Source: Blattamonas nauphoetae (taxonomy: Eukaryota > Preaxostyla > Oxymonadida). Taken from it: 64,000 nucleotides of DNA. The notes below the pieces were generated by a model that did not search any database, had not been told where the DNA came from, and saw only the letters and a program-made list of their open reading frames with translations. Position 1 is the first letter of the stretch, and each line of letters starts with the position of its first letter. The translations under genes and the position numbers were made by a program. The stretch lies in NCBI GenBank assembly GCA_033064195.1, contig JARBJD010000086.1, positions 124,001 to 188,000 of the forward strand, written 5' to 3'. Shown in pieces: positions 42,401 through 53,757 of the stretch.

Positions 42401-45091
42401 GTGTCCTGTCACATGCATCTTGTAGTCAGTGTTCGGTTCAAGTTCCAGACCTGTCATCGTCAGTGTGGCTTCCGTTTTCTGAGCATCCGACAAGCTCCCA
42501 ATCGTCACATCTGTGATCCGAGATGGTTCAGAAAGTATGAACGAGTTCGGATTCGCGTCGATCAGGATAGAGGTGGACGGAAGTGATGTTGGGACGACGG
42601 AGAAGATGGTGTATGTCACCCCGGGCGACAGTACTGACGAGTCGCTAAAAAGAGAAAACGAAGTTGGACTTGAATTCCTCTCATCACTCAGTCCATCTGA
42701 AAACGAAATCGAAAATGAAGGACCACTCTCCGAGTTCAGTCTCACTGTGTACGATCCTTTCACGATCTGTCGACCACGAAGTGTCAGCGATACTGTGTTC
42801 GCTCTCTTATCCAACACTCCCCAAATCCCGACAATCCGCGCTGGTTCGTCGGGCGTTATGAACGATACACCATCTTTCATAGCCAGTTTCATCGTGTCCC
42901 TCATCACTGACATCACTGTGTATTTCGTTCCATATTTCAGTTCCGCAGAGCTGACTGGATAAAGTGCCATTGTTGTGGACAGTTCTGTCGAACTTGAGAC
43001 TGTCAGAGAGATGTTCGTTGATGTACCGCTCGCATCCTCCACAAGCATCGAATACGAACCAGACACCAACTCGGTCCCAGTCAGATCAATTTTGGTGGTG
43101 TTTGGGGTGATCAGTGACGCGACAGCACCAAGAATTGATGATTCAAGTTGGAATCCGGCCAACACTGCTGCTTCGAGAGTATATTCGTTCGTTGACGGAA
43201 GCACTGTCGTTGTTGTCGTTCCTGTTCCTGTTGTCGAGCCTGCCGATTCGAATGACACGAACACGAGACGAGGAACAAGTCCGCCAGACAGAAGTACACT
43301 CATCACTCCACTCACAGCATTCAATGTTTTGATCGTCACTGTTGATGTCGTCTCTGAGTGAGTCACTGAACACGACGAAATCGCAAAACCAAGAGAGACA
43401 CGATTGAGTCGAGTCGAGTCTGTCGTTCTATCTCCGGAGAACCAGATTGTTGGCTTGGCAGAGGATGTGTCACATCTCGTCAAGTTCGCTTCCGGCACAT
43501 ACGACAAACTAATTCCGCTGAAAGAGAGATCTGACCCTCCCGACTCTTGTGTCGCAACATTGTCACGGAAGAGGTGGTCAGTGAGCATGAACGGGATGAT
43601 ACTGTTGTAATGAATCGCTCCTCCAAACGCGGCCAGATTCTCTTCGAAAGAGGAGTTGGATATTGTCGAGGAAATCATGTTTTGATGACAGATTGCTCCT
43701 CCAACACGAGCAGAGTTTCCCCGAAAGAAACAATCATCGAGAGAAATAGATTGGATGTAAAACACCACAACCGCTCCCCCTCCATCGACAGTTGAACAAT
43801 CCGTAAAACTGCATTGAGAAATTGAGACCGTCGAATCTGGGCTGACATTCTCGCCTTTCCCCAGAAAGCAGACTGCGCTACCATCCGCTGAACTATCCGA
43901 TGCATTGCAGTCGTGGAAGGCGCAGAGAATAATTGTCAGATTTGCCACCGAGTAATCTAAAGCGATTGCGGCTCCACCGACATGGAGGGTAGCCTTGCAG
44001 GTCATGTGGCGGAAGGTGCAGGAGGTGAAGGTCAGCGTTGACGTTGTTGTTTGGTTGTACACGCACCGGCCTCCCTGCGTGATATCCTCGCTCGAGGCGG
44101 ATGAGCAGTGTGCGAAAGAAGAGTTCGAGCAGAGCACATTCCCACCCGTGTTCATGTCACGCAGAGCTGTACCACGGAAATGGTCGGTGCTTCGGAGCAT
44201 CGAACAGCCAATCACGTTCTGAGTCAGTCGAGGTCTGTGTGTTGGAATGCCACTCCCCAAAGAGAGCGAGCTCACATTCACAAAAGACGACTTGACCAGA
44301 GTCGTTGTGCAGATCTCTTCTTTTGATTGGCCATCTGGACATCTGAACTCGTTTGTGGTGTTTGTGTCCATTTCGAGGAGTGGTCCGCTTCGTCCAAACA
44401 GCCAAGTTGAAAACGACAGATCGCATCCAATCACTGAGATCAACTCTTCACTCGTTTTATCGATTTGTTTGTCAGTCGGCGATGAATGATCATTTGGGAG
44501 GATTTTCTGATCCACACCGACAAATGGATGCACCACCCACGATTCAGAAGACGAGTGACAACAACCAATCATCGTGATCGTTGTAGATCTCGATAATGTC
44601 GGTGAAGACACAACCAGAGGAGAGCATTCCACCGATGACCCAATCCTGCACCCCACCAGCCCAACATCCGACGAATCAACAAAACAAACGAGTCCTCCCT
44701 TCCACACCGACAGAATCAGACTTTTCAGAGCGAGTGAGCTGTTCGTCACAATGAAAATGGATGGGTGTGCCTTCTGGTTGGAAATGGATGGGTTCGGTTG
44801 TTCATTGTTTGTGGACGAGAATGGTGGAGATTGGTTCGAGTGAAGAATCATCGTGTTTCGTCCTTCAATCTCCACTTTCTGGGACACAATGTGATGTCCA
44901 TCGGTGTGGAATAATCCTTCAGCCAGTTCAAACTTAATCGCTTCATTCCCGAGAACATTTTTGTTTGATAATTGTTTGTTGCGCAGAGCTTCCGAAAGTG
45001 GGAGTGATGTGGATTGATAGTCGGAAGGAGAGAGGGTGGTGCCGCCTCGATATGCAAAAAGAGCTGAGATGCTTATCCAGAGGAGAATCAT
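39464..45091 (-). CDS. Intact giant surface protein with beta-helix, beta-sandwich modules and pseudokinase tail
   Basis: This is the reference copy of the family: 1,875 aa from ATG 45091, which begins a signal peptide (MILLWISISALFAYRGG), to TGA. The frame is open further upstream, but that stretch has no family similarity. Residues about 20-560 include the conserved block FHTDGHHIVSQKVEIEG and beta-helix GGA repeats. Residues about 560-1500 are beta-sandwich modules (GSYTVRLNSESGP, TLTMTGLELEPNTDYKM). The membrane span is at about 1550-1575 (WWLPVAIVLAVSLFLLIVIV). The 300-aa tail resembles a kinase C-lobe (GQRWSAPEQFLEEGEAEKA, FRLGLVLWEIETGQIPFGE, SRPSLESVL), but HRD and DFG are absent (FIHLSTHWLKMTTEGEICLL). 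It probably lies in the plasma membrane as a receptor or adhesin, with ligand unknown. Confidence 0.88.
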   Translation of the reverse strand: MILLWISISALFAYRGGTTLSPSDYQSTSLPLSEALRNKQLSNKNVLGNEAIKFELAEGLFHTDGHHIVSQKVEIEGRNTMILHSNQSPPFSSTNNEQPNPSISNQKAHPSIFIVTNSSLALKSLILSVWKGGLVCFVDSSDVGLVGCRIGSSVECSPLVVSSPTLSRSTTITMIGCCHSSSESWVVHPFVGVDQKILPNDHSSPTDKQIDKTSEELISVIGCDLSFSTWLFGRSGPLLEMDTNTTNEFRCPDGQSKEEICTTTLVKSSFVNVSSLSLGSGIPTHRPRLTQNVIGCSMLRSTDHFRGTALRDMNTGGNVLCSNSSFAHCSSASSEDITQGGRCVYNQTTTSTLTFTSCTFRHMTCKATLHVGGAAIALDYSVANLTIILCAFHDCNASDSSADGSAVCFLGKGENVSPDSTVSISQCSFTDCSTVDGGGAVVVFYIQSISLDDCFFRGNSARVGGAICHQNMISSTISNSSFEENLAAFGGAIHYNSIIPFMLTDHLFRDNVATQESGGSDLSFSGISLSYVPEANLTRCDTSSAKPTIWFSGDRTTDSTRLNRVSLGFAISSCSVTHSETTSTVTIKTLNAVSGVMSVLLSGGLVPRLVFVSFESAGSTTGTGTTTTTVLPSTNEYTLEAAVLAGFQLESSILGAVASLITPNTTKIDLTGTELVSGSYSMLVEDASGTSTNISLTVSSSTELSTTMALYPVSSAELKYGTKYTVMSVMRDTMKLAMKDGVSFITPDEPARIVGIWGVLDKRANTVSLTLRGRQIVKGSYTVRLNSESGPSFSISFSDGLSDERNSSPTSFSLFSDSSVLSPGVTYTIFSVVPTSLPSTSILIDANPNSFILSEPSRITDVTIGSLSDAQKTEATLTMTGLELEPNTDYKMHVTGHPKSTSLMRANTEADKRTITIRSDSSDPSETGSKTIKFYPLSSADLLFGYEYYVDSVTLDGSTLLQNSGLSFSTPIEPARLISISPVLSASLETVSLTFSGRCFDGDFTVNLQVTSPTQGTQFELQCSSLYATELTLTLPISSHDLSSVEFGDVLSVLSLKNDSSSAILEMSTFSIPHPPRVETAAFSFCSDLNTTFSVTLCGTDLPSNERFLVVLDSDYSFEIVITNSSSGTSTEMAIGWTDSLQYDTEYRIVSIRNEETGRNVFVDSSVTFTTEKRPNQIVVFFDSSSSDSSRLCGKKDEPCSSMDSAWKIASNVGASDVSLRLILNATLSSPIVCLSNGIVVVEKGTSTEPTLIIPSSASMGENGMISISCGLFEIRDVDVVIESIVPSFVLLSGIDSTIVLRDGLIVGVKTRNEWNSDEVCCEWETGILQLSNCTTNITETVLYRISQGVVNVRGGNVTIFTSSFSDNSPGISSFSSFRQNIRCSEGGEIEIGSLHGGDGSSDKHCHLWLSHDECYLLGADVNLDSPFFIPTLSPMSTSSFNKKDKTFTLEMIGTTLIPCDLFLEVFEVSKQKTIGKAERMKLDLDTTTSFTESSISLTLSHSSLSSLDSSLEWRGRLIFGENERSSDSFLIQANSVERRAQAMKENMKWWLPVAIVLAVSLFLLIVIVFFCWRRRRQVPSKSANQPEEMEDAEIIVKMEERDELVGQSVVETSVRAMKDKTITAHGPEIHGQTEVTGNEASDGWDGRKEIEVIEVMDCVQFESHFVSRQNSLYHRLHVENRPLTNKRIQERHLVSALAKLKGMNGNAEVFIHLSTHWLKMTTEGEICLLLEKKKGVEKDKMEGAIAGEQELKVDCEREKLDGQRWSAPEQFLEEGEAEKAINPVQVSVFRLGLVLWEIETGQIPFGETDAVNTCRQLKAGIVPAMDGVSSLSMRDLITRCLSVDGDSRPSLESVLSTLNGIEEDATTWKDTLHF

Positions 45092-45821
45092 CAAAACATA
45101 CTGATCTAGCCCAATCAAATTGTGATCAAAAAAGTTGATATAGTGTCTGAAGGATATGGGTGAAGTGCGTGTTATGTGAAAGTGAACAATCTGATAAAAA
45201 GAGATGTGAGATGTCGTTGAATGAGCGATGCTCGGAGAGCAGTTGAGAGAATGAAATAGGTGAAACAACAAAGTGAAGCAATCTCCAGTGTTGTATCAGT
45301 TGATTCATGTGTCCGAGTTCAGGGAAAGGGATAAAGGAGTGAGGGAAGAATAGTGGATGGACACGACATAACGAAGACAAAATCAGAACGAAGAAAAGAC
45401 GAAAATGACGATGGGGAGTGATATGACGTCAGTGACAAACTCGGAAGTGCATTCACTGGTCAGAATGGCGTGGTGTGACGAAGATCACGACAGACGAGGA
45501 TTGTGAGTGGTGACGTGGATGGACGAGACTCAATAAGGGTGATTCTCAAACATGAGTGACCATCTGCCGAGACACACAGTGAAGCAGCTCAGCAAACAGG
45601 ATTTCTGTGAGATGATGTTCAAAGCAATAGGATAGTTCTTTCGCTGAGAAGCCGAAAGAGATATTCGGACAGCGAATCTATTCGATCGAGTTTGAGTGCG
45701 TGTGAGAGTGAAGGGGTTGAAATGAGAGTGAGTGACATGAAGAGCTGAGTGAAAGTGGGGAAATGAGGAGGAAGTGGGTCAGAAATGATGATTCAAGAAA
45801 TGAGAAGATGAAGTGTACGGA
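45092..45821. other. Intergenic DNA between two tandem surface-protein genes
   Basis: About 730 bp with no gene. The sequence just upstream of both surface-gene starts (read on the minus strand) shares GGGCTAGATCA and then TTTTGATG over the ATG, a candidate promoter or initiator element. Confidence 0.4.
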
Positions 45822-48800
45822 TCAAAACGGATCTGCTGTAAAACCATTTCCAATCTGGGTCAGACTCGGGTTCTTCGACGCTTCCTGAGCAAGAAACGAC
45901 ACAACTTCACTCAGCGAGGGACGATTCTTCGCAATAGGACTCACACATCGAGTGATCATCTCGTCCATCTCTTCAGACGACACCAGGTCCATCAGAGGAA
46001 GAAGACCAGACGAAAGTTGCCGATGCGCGCTGAGTGCATCAATCTCCCCAAAGGGAACCTGTCCAGTCTCAATCGAGAACAAGACAAGGCCAGGACTAAA
46101 AACTGCAGCTTTCGTCAAATCAACTCCATCCACCTTCAGAGTCCCATCTTGATTCACCAACTCAGGCGCCATCCATCGAATCCCATCAAACGACGACACA
46201 TGAATGCTCGGTTCAGTCTCTTCGGACATGATCAACGATTGTTCAGCGTGGTTTGTTTCCGACTGAGGAGAGCCTTCCAACGTCATCAATTCTGCATCCA
46301 TCTCGTTCATCAACACATGCTCGTCTTTCCCTGATCCATCCTCTGCTGGATGTGGGGCAGAAGACGGAGGATGAGCACTGGGCATCGATCCTCGAGTCGT
46401 CACATCTGTTGGAGACTGCTCTTTGAACAGAATCCCATCGTCTTTGTCAAACAGAATCTGATGAGGCGACATAAATCGAAGAATCGGCGCGTTCCTGTTT
46501 TCTGACGCAATCTTCATCAATCCGTTTCCAATCTCCCAAGCCACTCTTCGACGGTTTCGAAGTGGCTTGTGCAACGGATTATGAAGTCGATCAAACAGCG
46601 TGTCCATCTTGTTCCCCAACCCTTCCTCCACTTTTTCGTTCTCTCCATTCACTCGAATCACGGGAATCATCTCAACTCCAAAACTATGTGGAATTGACTC
46701 TTCCCCAGTTCGGTTTTGAGTCGCTTTCGTTTTCCGATCCAATGCCTTCAGACCAGTGTATGTCTCCTCGTTTCCCATCAGATGTGCATCCGTCCCATGT
46801 CCAAATTCCTCGTCCTTTATTTCAATTTTCTGTTCATCAATGACATCCAGTTCTCGTTGGGATGCAAGTGATTCTTTCGTCGGTTTGTTCATTCGACGAC
46901 GGCAACAAACAACGACGATGATCACAACAACCAACAGGCACACAACAGAAACAACAACAGGAATCCACCATTTCATGTTGTCCACAACCGATTGTGCCAT
47001 CCTCGCTTGCGAGCTCAACTGAACAACAAACCAACTCGACGTCCTCTCATTCTCTCCAAAAATCAGGCGACCTCGCCATTCCAGCGACGAATCCAACGAC
47101 GACAGAGACGATTGGGAGAGTGTCAGAGAGATCGATGTTTCAGTGAAGGAAGTTGTGGTGTCCACATCCAGTTTGATTGGCTCCGCATTTCCTTCGTTCT
47201 TCTGCTTGTCCACTTCGAACACTTCCAGAAACAGATCACATGGAATCAGCGTCGTTCCTGTCATCGAGAGTGTGAATGTCTTGTCCTTTTTGTTAAAGGG
47301 GGAGGTGGACTTTGGAGAGAGGGTTGGGATGAAATGAAGTGATTCTTGTGGTGAATCTGCTCCTCCAACTTCACAATCAGTCGCTGAGACCCAAAGATGA
47401 GGATGTTTGTCTGATGATCCGTCTCCGCCGTGAAGACTCCCAATCTCAATCTCACCACTTTCTGAGCATCGAATGTTCTGCCGAAAAGATGGGAATGACG
47501 ACACGCCTGGCGAGTTGTCGCTGAACGATGAAGTGAAGATCGTCACATTTCCACCTCGCATGTTCATCACTCCCTGCGAAATGCGCGACAGCACAGTTTC
47601 GGTGATGTTTGTCGTGCAGTTCGAAAGCTGGAGAACGCCAGTTTCCCATTCACAACACAACTCATCAGAATTTGATTCGTTCCGAGTTTTCACTCCAACA
47701 ATCGATCCATCTCGAAGAACGATCGTCGAGTCAATGGCTTACAGAAGAATGAATGATGGAACAATCGATTCAATCACAACATCAACATCCCGAATCTCAC
47801 ACAATCCAGACGATATCGAGATCATTCCATTCTCGCCCATCGATGCTGATGACGGAATGATCAGTGTCGGTTCGGTCGATGTTCCCTTCTCAACAACAAC
47901 AATCCCATTCGACAGACACACAATCGGCGACGAGAGTGTCGCATTCAGAATCAGTCGCAGCGAAATGTCCGACGCTCCAACATTCGATGCAATCTTCCAA
48001 GCAGAGTCCATCGAACTGCACGGCTCGTCCTTCTTTCCACACAATCGAGAAGAATCGGAGGAAGACGAGTCGAAGAACACAACAATCTGTTTCGGTCGTT
48101 TTTCTGTCGTGAAAGTCACTGAAGAGTCAACAAACACATTCTTTCCAGTTTCTTCATTTGAGATCGACACGATTCGATATTCGGTGTCGTATTGAAGAGA
48201 ATCTGTCCATCCAATCGCCATTTCTTTGCTTGTTCCCGAACTTGAGTTTGTGAAGATAACTTCGAATGAATGGTCGGAGTCGAGAACAACCAGGAATCGT
48301 TCGTGAGAGGGAAGGTCAGTTCCACCAAGAGTCACAGAGAATGTCGTGTTCAGGTCAGAGCAGAACGAGAACGACGTAGTGTCAACACGAGGCGGATGAG
48401 GAATCGAGAATGTCGAAATCTCTTGAATCGCTGAAGAAGAGCCATTGTTCAGAGAAAGAACAGACAACACATCTCCAAACTCCACACTCGACTGATCAGA
48501 CGTTGAAATCGGCAGTGTCAAGTTAAGTTCTGTTTCAGATACAGTCGAGCAGGTGACTTCGAAAGCTGGGCCGAGTGTTGGTGATGTGACTTGCAGTTTC
48601 ACAGAAAAAGATCCATCAACAAAACACCGACCACCAAATGTGATAGTGACTGTTTTGAGAGAGGCCGCGAGTACTGGGGAGATTGAGAAGATACGAGACG
48701 GTTCGTCAGGTGTTGTGAATGAGAGACCAGAATTTTGGAGTAGAGATGATCCATCGAGTGACACAGAATCCACATAGTATTCATATCCAAACAGCAAGTC

Positions 48801-51800
48801 GGCCGAAGAGAGCGGATAGAACTTGATTGTCTTCGAGCCAGATTCACTCGGGTTCGAAGAATCACTTCGGACTGTGATCGTTCGTCTGTCAGCTTCAGTG
48901 TCGGCTCCCATCAATGATGTTGATTTGGGCCGTCCTGTCACATGCATCGCATAGTCGGTGTTCGCTTTCAGTGCTCGGCCGATCATCGTCAGTGTCGCTT
49001 CCGTTTTCTGAGCGTCCGATAAGCTCCCAATCGTCACGTCAGTGATCCGAGATGGTTCGGAAATCATGAACGAGTTGGGATTCGCGTCGATCAGGAGAGG
49101 TGTGGAGGGTGAGGAGGTTGGGATGACGGAGAAGAGAGTGTAGGTCGTTCCGAAAGACATAACTGGCGAATCGCCAAAAATTGAAACAGATGCCACACTC
49201 GAGTTCCTCTCATCACTCACTCCATCCGAAAATGAAATATCAAACCAGGGACCACTCTCCGAGTTCAGTCTCACCGTGTACGATCCTGTCGCAATCTGAC
49301 GGCGACAAAGTGTCACCAATGTCGTGTTCCCACTCGAGTCCAACTCGACCCAAATCCCAACAATTCGCGCTGGCTCAGCTGGAACCTCGAAAGTTGCTGT
49401 CTCTTCAACTGCCGTTCGAACTGTCGGAACTGTCGAAATCGTCAGTGATGTGATTCGGTAGCGACTCGAATATTTCATCAATTGGGGAACTGGGAAGAGA
49501 TCGATCGATAGTGTGTGAGTTGTCAACCCAGCGTCACCAATCACTCCATCAAACCTGTCAGACAGCGTGATCGGAGTCGTCCCAGCAATCACATCCCCAT
49601 TTTTATCAATCTCATCCAGTGACATCGAGAATGATTCGCCCGCTGGCAATGCTTCTCCAGTCAGAACAACGTCTCCAGATCGCTGCAATACTCCAACAAG
49701 AGAACATGATGCAGTTTTGATTCGAGGGGGAGCAGCTGGTGTTTCGAATGTGATCAGCCCATCCAGCGAGCAGTGCAGAGATGACGATCTCAGACTCACC
49801 ACTGTGTACAGTGTTCCATACTTCAGCGTCGATCCTCCGAAAACAACAACCTCAACTGATCCTGCTTCTGAAGAAACGAATGACACTTCCATCACAATTG
49901 GCGTTGATTCACTTTCTTTGATCGTCAGACTCATCGCTCCAACAGGCATTCGGACTGATTCCAGAGTCACAATCACATTGTTTACGGTTGATGAGCTCAG
50001 TGACGCTTTCACATCAACCAATGTTGGCCCAACTGGTGTTTTGAATGACACAGATTCACACTTCATCTTTCGATCACCCTTCGTCACCGATGTAACAGAA
50101 TACGATGTGTCGAACTGCATCTGTCCAGGAACACTCGCTGAGATCGTTCCATTTCCTGTCGTCGATGAACTGAAGTCAATCAAAAACCAGAGACCACCAA
50201 CCAGTTCCACTTTGAACCCAGTCTCAATCGGCAGGTCTGTCCCAACGATCCCAACTGAGAATGACGACGACGCGCAATCGAGAGGAGCAGTGATCTGTTT
50301 GATGATTGGACCAGAAGGAACTGTGAAGGACAAATCAGGCGAGATGATCAAGTCGCTCGATCCTCCTCTCCCACCAACCAGCGTGTATGTCTTCAGGAAT
50401 TCAAGATGAGTCGTGTTCTCTTCCCATCCCACTTTGAACGTGATCCAGCATTCTGACTCGCTTTTCACATCAAGTTGGCCATCACTCTCAATCTCATCCC
50501 CATCTGATGAGTTCACAATCATCCATCTCGTGTCTTGTTTCAGAGCGAATCCTTTCACAATCACAATCACTCCATCCTTCGTATCCGTCAGTGAATAAGA
50601 TTCGATCGATGACAGGCGAGTTGGCTCGTCAGGCGTGGAAAATGAGAGATCAGAATTCTGCAGAAGAGGTGATCCAGAGAGGGACACAGAATCCACACTG
50701 TATTCATATCCAAACAGCAAGTCGGCCAAAGCATGTGGATAGAACACAATTGTCTTCGACCCAGATTCACTTGGATTCGAAGAATCACTTCGGATTGTGA
50801 TCGTTCGTTTGTCTGGCTCATGCTCAGTGTTAGCTCCCATCAATGATGTTGATTTCGGATGTCCTGTCACAAGCATCGCATAGTCGGTGTTCGCTTTCAG
50901 TGCTCGGCCGATCATCGTCAGTGTCCCTTCCGTTTTCTGAGCGTCTGAGAAATCTCCGATCGTCACGTCAGTGATCCGAGATGGTTCGGAAATCATGAAC
51001 GAGTTGGGATTCGCGTCGATCAGGAGAGGTGTGGAGGGAGGTGAAGTTGGGACGACGGAGAACAGAGTGTATGTGATTCCGAATGACAGAATTGGTGAAT
51101 CGCCAAAAATCGAAACTGATGCCACACTCGAGTTCCTCTCATCTCTCACTCCATCCGAAAATGAAATATCAAACCAGAGACCACTCTCCGAGTTCAGTCT
51201 CACTGTGTACGATCCTGTCACAATCTGTCGACCACGAAGTGTTACCGTTGTCGTGTTCCCATTTTCATCCAATTCGACCCAAATCCCAACAATCCGCGCT
51301 GGCTCGTCGGGTGTTGTGAATGACACTCCATCCAACACGGCCAGACTCGTCGTGTCCCTCAGCACTGACATAACTGTGAATCTCGTTCCATACTTCAGTT
51401 CCGCTGAGCCGATCGGATAAAGAGACACTGTTGTGGAGAGTTCGGTCGAACTTGACAATGTCAGAGAGAGGTTCGTTTCAGACCCGCTCGCATCCTCAAC
51501 AATCATCGAGTACGAACCAGATCCAAACTCGATCCCTTTCAGATCAATTGTGGTGGTGTTTGGATCGATCAGTGATGCGACAGCTGCAAGAATAGATTCA
51601 GGTTTGAACCACCCCAACGCAGCAGCTTCGACAGAATACTCGTTCGTTGACGGAAGAACTGACGTTGTTGTTGTTCCTGTTCCTGTTGTCGAGCCTGTCG
51701 ATCCGAATGACACGAACACGAGACGAGGAACAAGCCCGCCAGACAGAAGCACACTCATCACTCCACTCACAGCATTCACTGTTGTGATCGTCACTGTCGA

Positions 51801-53555
51801 TGTCGTCTCTGAGTGAGACACTGAGCACGACACAATCTCAAAACCGACTGAGACTCGACTGAGAAGAGTGGAATCTGTTGATCCATCTTTAGCGAAGAAT
51901 ATCGTTGGTGTAGCAGAAGATGAATCACATCTCGTCAGGTTCGATGCCAGTAGCTCTGACTTCACAATTTGAGAGATCGAAAAATCAGATCCACCAGATG
52001 TCTGAGTGGCAACATTGTCACGGAAGAGGAGATCAGTGAATTTGATCGGAATGATTGAATGTATCAGAAACCCTCCTCCATGCACAGCTTCGTTGTTCAT
52101 GAATGAAGAATTGGAAATAGTTGACGATTGCATGCGATAATTACAGATGGCTGCTCCTCGCTTGGCTTTGTTTCCGTAAAATGAGCACTCGTTCATGGTC
52201 ATCGATGCAAGGTGATACACACACAATGCGCCACCAGCATCCGGACATGAGCAGTTTGTAAAACTGGTTTGAGATACTGTGATTGTCGAAGCAGGGATGG
52301 CAGTCTCGCCTTTCCCTCGAAAGTTCACGGCTCCTCCATCTGTTTCGGATCCGTCTGTCGCGGAACAATTGTGGAAGGCACAGAGAGATATAGTCACAAA
52401 AGATGTTACATTATCTAGAACGATTGCTGCTCCACCAATTTCACCATCACCAGATGTAGTTGTTGTCATGTGGCGGAAGGTACAGGATGTGAATGTCTGT
52501 GTAGATGCTGTTGTCTGATTGAATACGATGCGGCCTCCCTTTGTTATGTCTTGGTTCGCAGAGGATGAGCAGTGGGCGAAAGAGGAGTTCGAGCAGAGCA
52601 CATTCCCACCCATGTTCATGTCACGCAGAGCTGTTCCACTGAAATGGTTTGTGCTTCGGAGCATCGAACAGCCAATCACTTTCTGAGTCAGTCGAGGTTG
52701 GTTTGTGGGAATGCCACTTCCCAAAGAGAGCGAGCTCACATTCACAAAAGACGACGAGACTAGAGTCGTTGTGCAGACTTCTTCGTTCGGCTGGCCATCT
52801 GGACATCTGAACTCGTTTGTGGTGTTTGAGTCCATTTCGAGGAGAGGTCCGCTTCGTCCAAACAGCCAAGTCGAAAACGACAGATCGCATCCAATCACTG
52901 AGACCGACCCGTCACTCGATTAGTCGGATTGTTTGTCAATCGTCAATGAATGATCATTTGGGAGGATGTTCCGATCCACACCGACAAATGGATGCACCAC
53001 CCACGATTCAGAAGACGAGTGACAACAACCAATCATTGTGATCGATGACGATCTCGATAATGTCGGTGAAGACACAACAAGAGGAGAGCATTCCACCGAT
53101 GACCCAATCCTGCACCCCACCAGCCCAACATCCGACGAATCAACAAAACAAACGAGTCCTCCCTTCCACACAGACAGAATCAGACTTTTCAGAGTGACCG
53201 AGCTGTTCATCACAATGAAAATCGATGGGTGTGCCTTCTGGTTGGAAATGGATGGGTTCGGTTGTTCATTGTTTGTGGACGAGAATGGTGGAGATTGGTT
53301 CGAGTGAAGAATCATCGTGTTTCGTCCTTCAATCTCCACTTTCTGGGACACAATGTGATGGCCATCGGTGTGGAATGATCCTTCACCCAGTTCAAACTTA
53401 ATTGCTTCATTCCCGAGATCATTCTCGTTTGAAAAATGTTGGTTGCGCAGAGCTTCCGAAAGTGGGAGGATTGTGGGTCGAGAGTCGGAAGGAGACAGGC
53501 AAGTACCACCTCGACATGCTGACAGAGTCGAGAGGCTTATCCAGAGGAGAATCAT
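45822..53555 (-). pseudogene. Giant surface protein, full-length copy with two in-frame TAA codons
   Basis: From ATG 53555 (MILLWISLSTLSACRGG, signal peptide) to TGA at 45822 the gene is exactly 2,578 codons in one register, with TAA at 52920-52922 and at 47739-47741. The first replaces a Gln present in two paralogues (SDQLSEGS). The second lies where paralogues have SGIDST. Otherwise all parts are present: N-terminal FHTDGHHIVSQKVEIEG, beta-helix GGA repeats, more beta-sandwich modules than the intact copy, a span (WWIPVVVSVVCLLVVVIIVV) and a pseudokinase tail (GIRWMAPELVNQDGT, FSPGLVLFSIETGQVPFGE). It is either a recent pseudogene or a silent sequence donor. Read-through cannot be excluded. 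Confidence 0.82.
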
Positions 53556-53757
53556 CAAAACAGATTGATCTAGCCCAACTCATTTACAATGCTGGAAAAA
53601 GACTCAAAGTTCATCATCTTTTGTTTCTGTTTCTTAAAGAATAATCCTTTCTAATTTTTCGAACAATTCTTTCTGAATTCAATTACGAATGAAGACACCA
53701 GTCTCAAGACCATAATGTCATTTTTCTCCATTGTCTAAATTCGCCGTCATTCTTCCG
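53556..53757. promoter_or_regulatory. Shared divergent promoter region
   Basis: This 202-bp AT-rich interval separates the starts of a minus-strand and a plus-strand surface-protein gene, so it must serve both. The TAGCCCAA-type motif seen before the other minus-strand start is present at 53570-53577. Confidence 0.45.

Noticed and set aside
49567-50409. Long plus-strand open frames opposite the surface-protein genes (and similar ones at 7470-8468 and 61980-62822)
   Set aside because: They are antisense shadows that recur at the same module in every paralogue. They follow from codon bias in the real gene and show no independent family.
47739-52922. Non-standard genetic code in which TAA means Gln, as reported for the oxymonad Streblomastix
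   Set aside because: One of the two in-frame TAA codons falls on a Gln position, but the other falls on a Ser position. Frames of 1,312 to 1,875 codons elsewhere contain no internal TAA or TAG, and the divergent surface gene and both transposases stop at TAA or TAG at sensible places.
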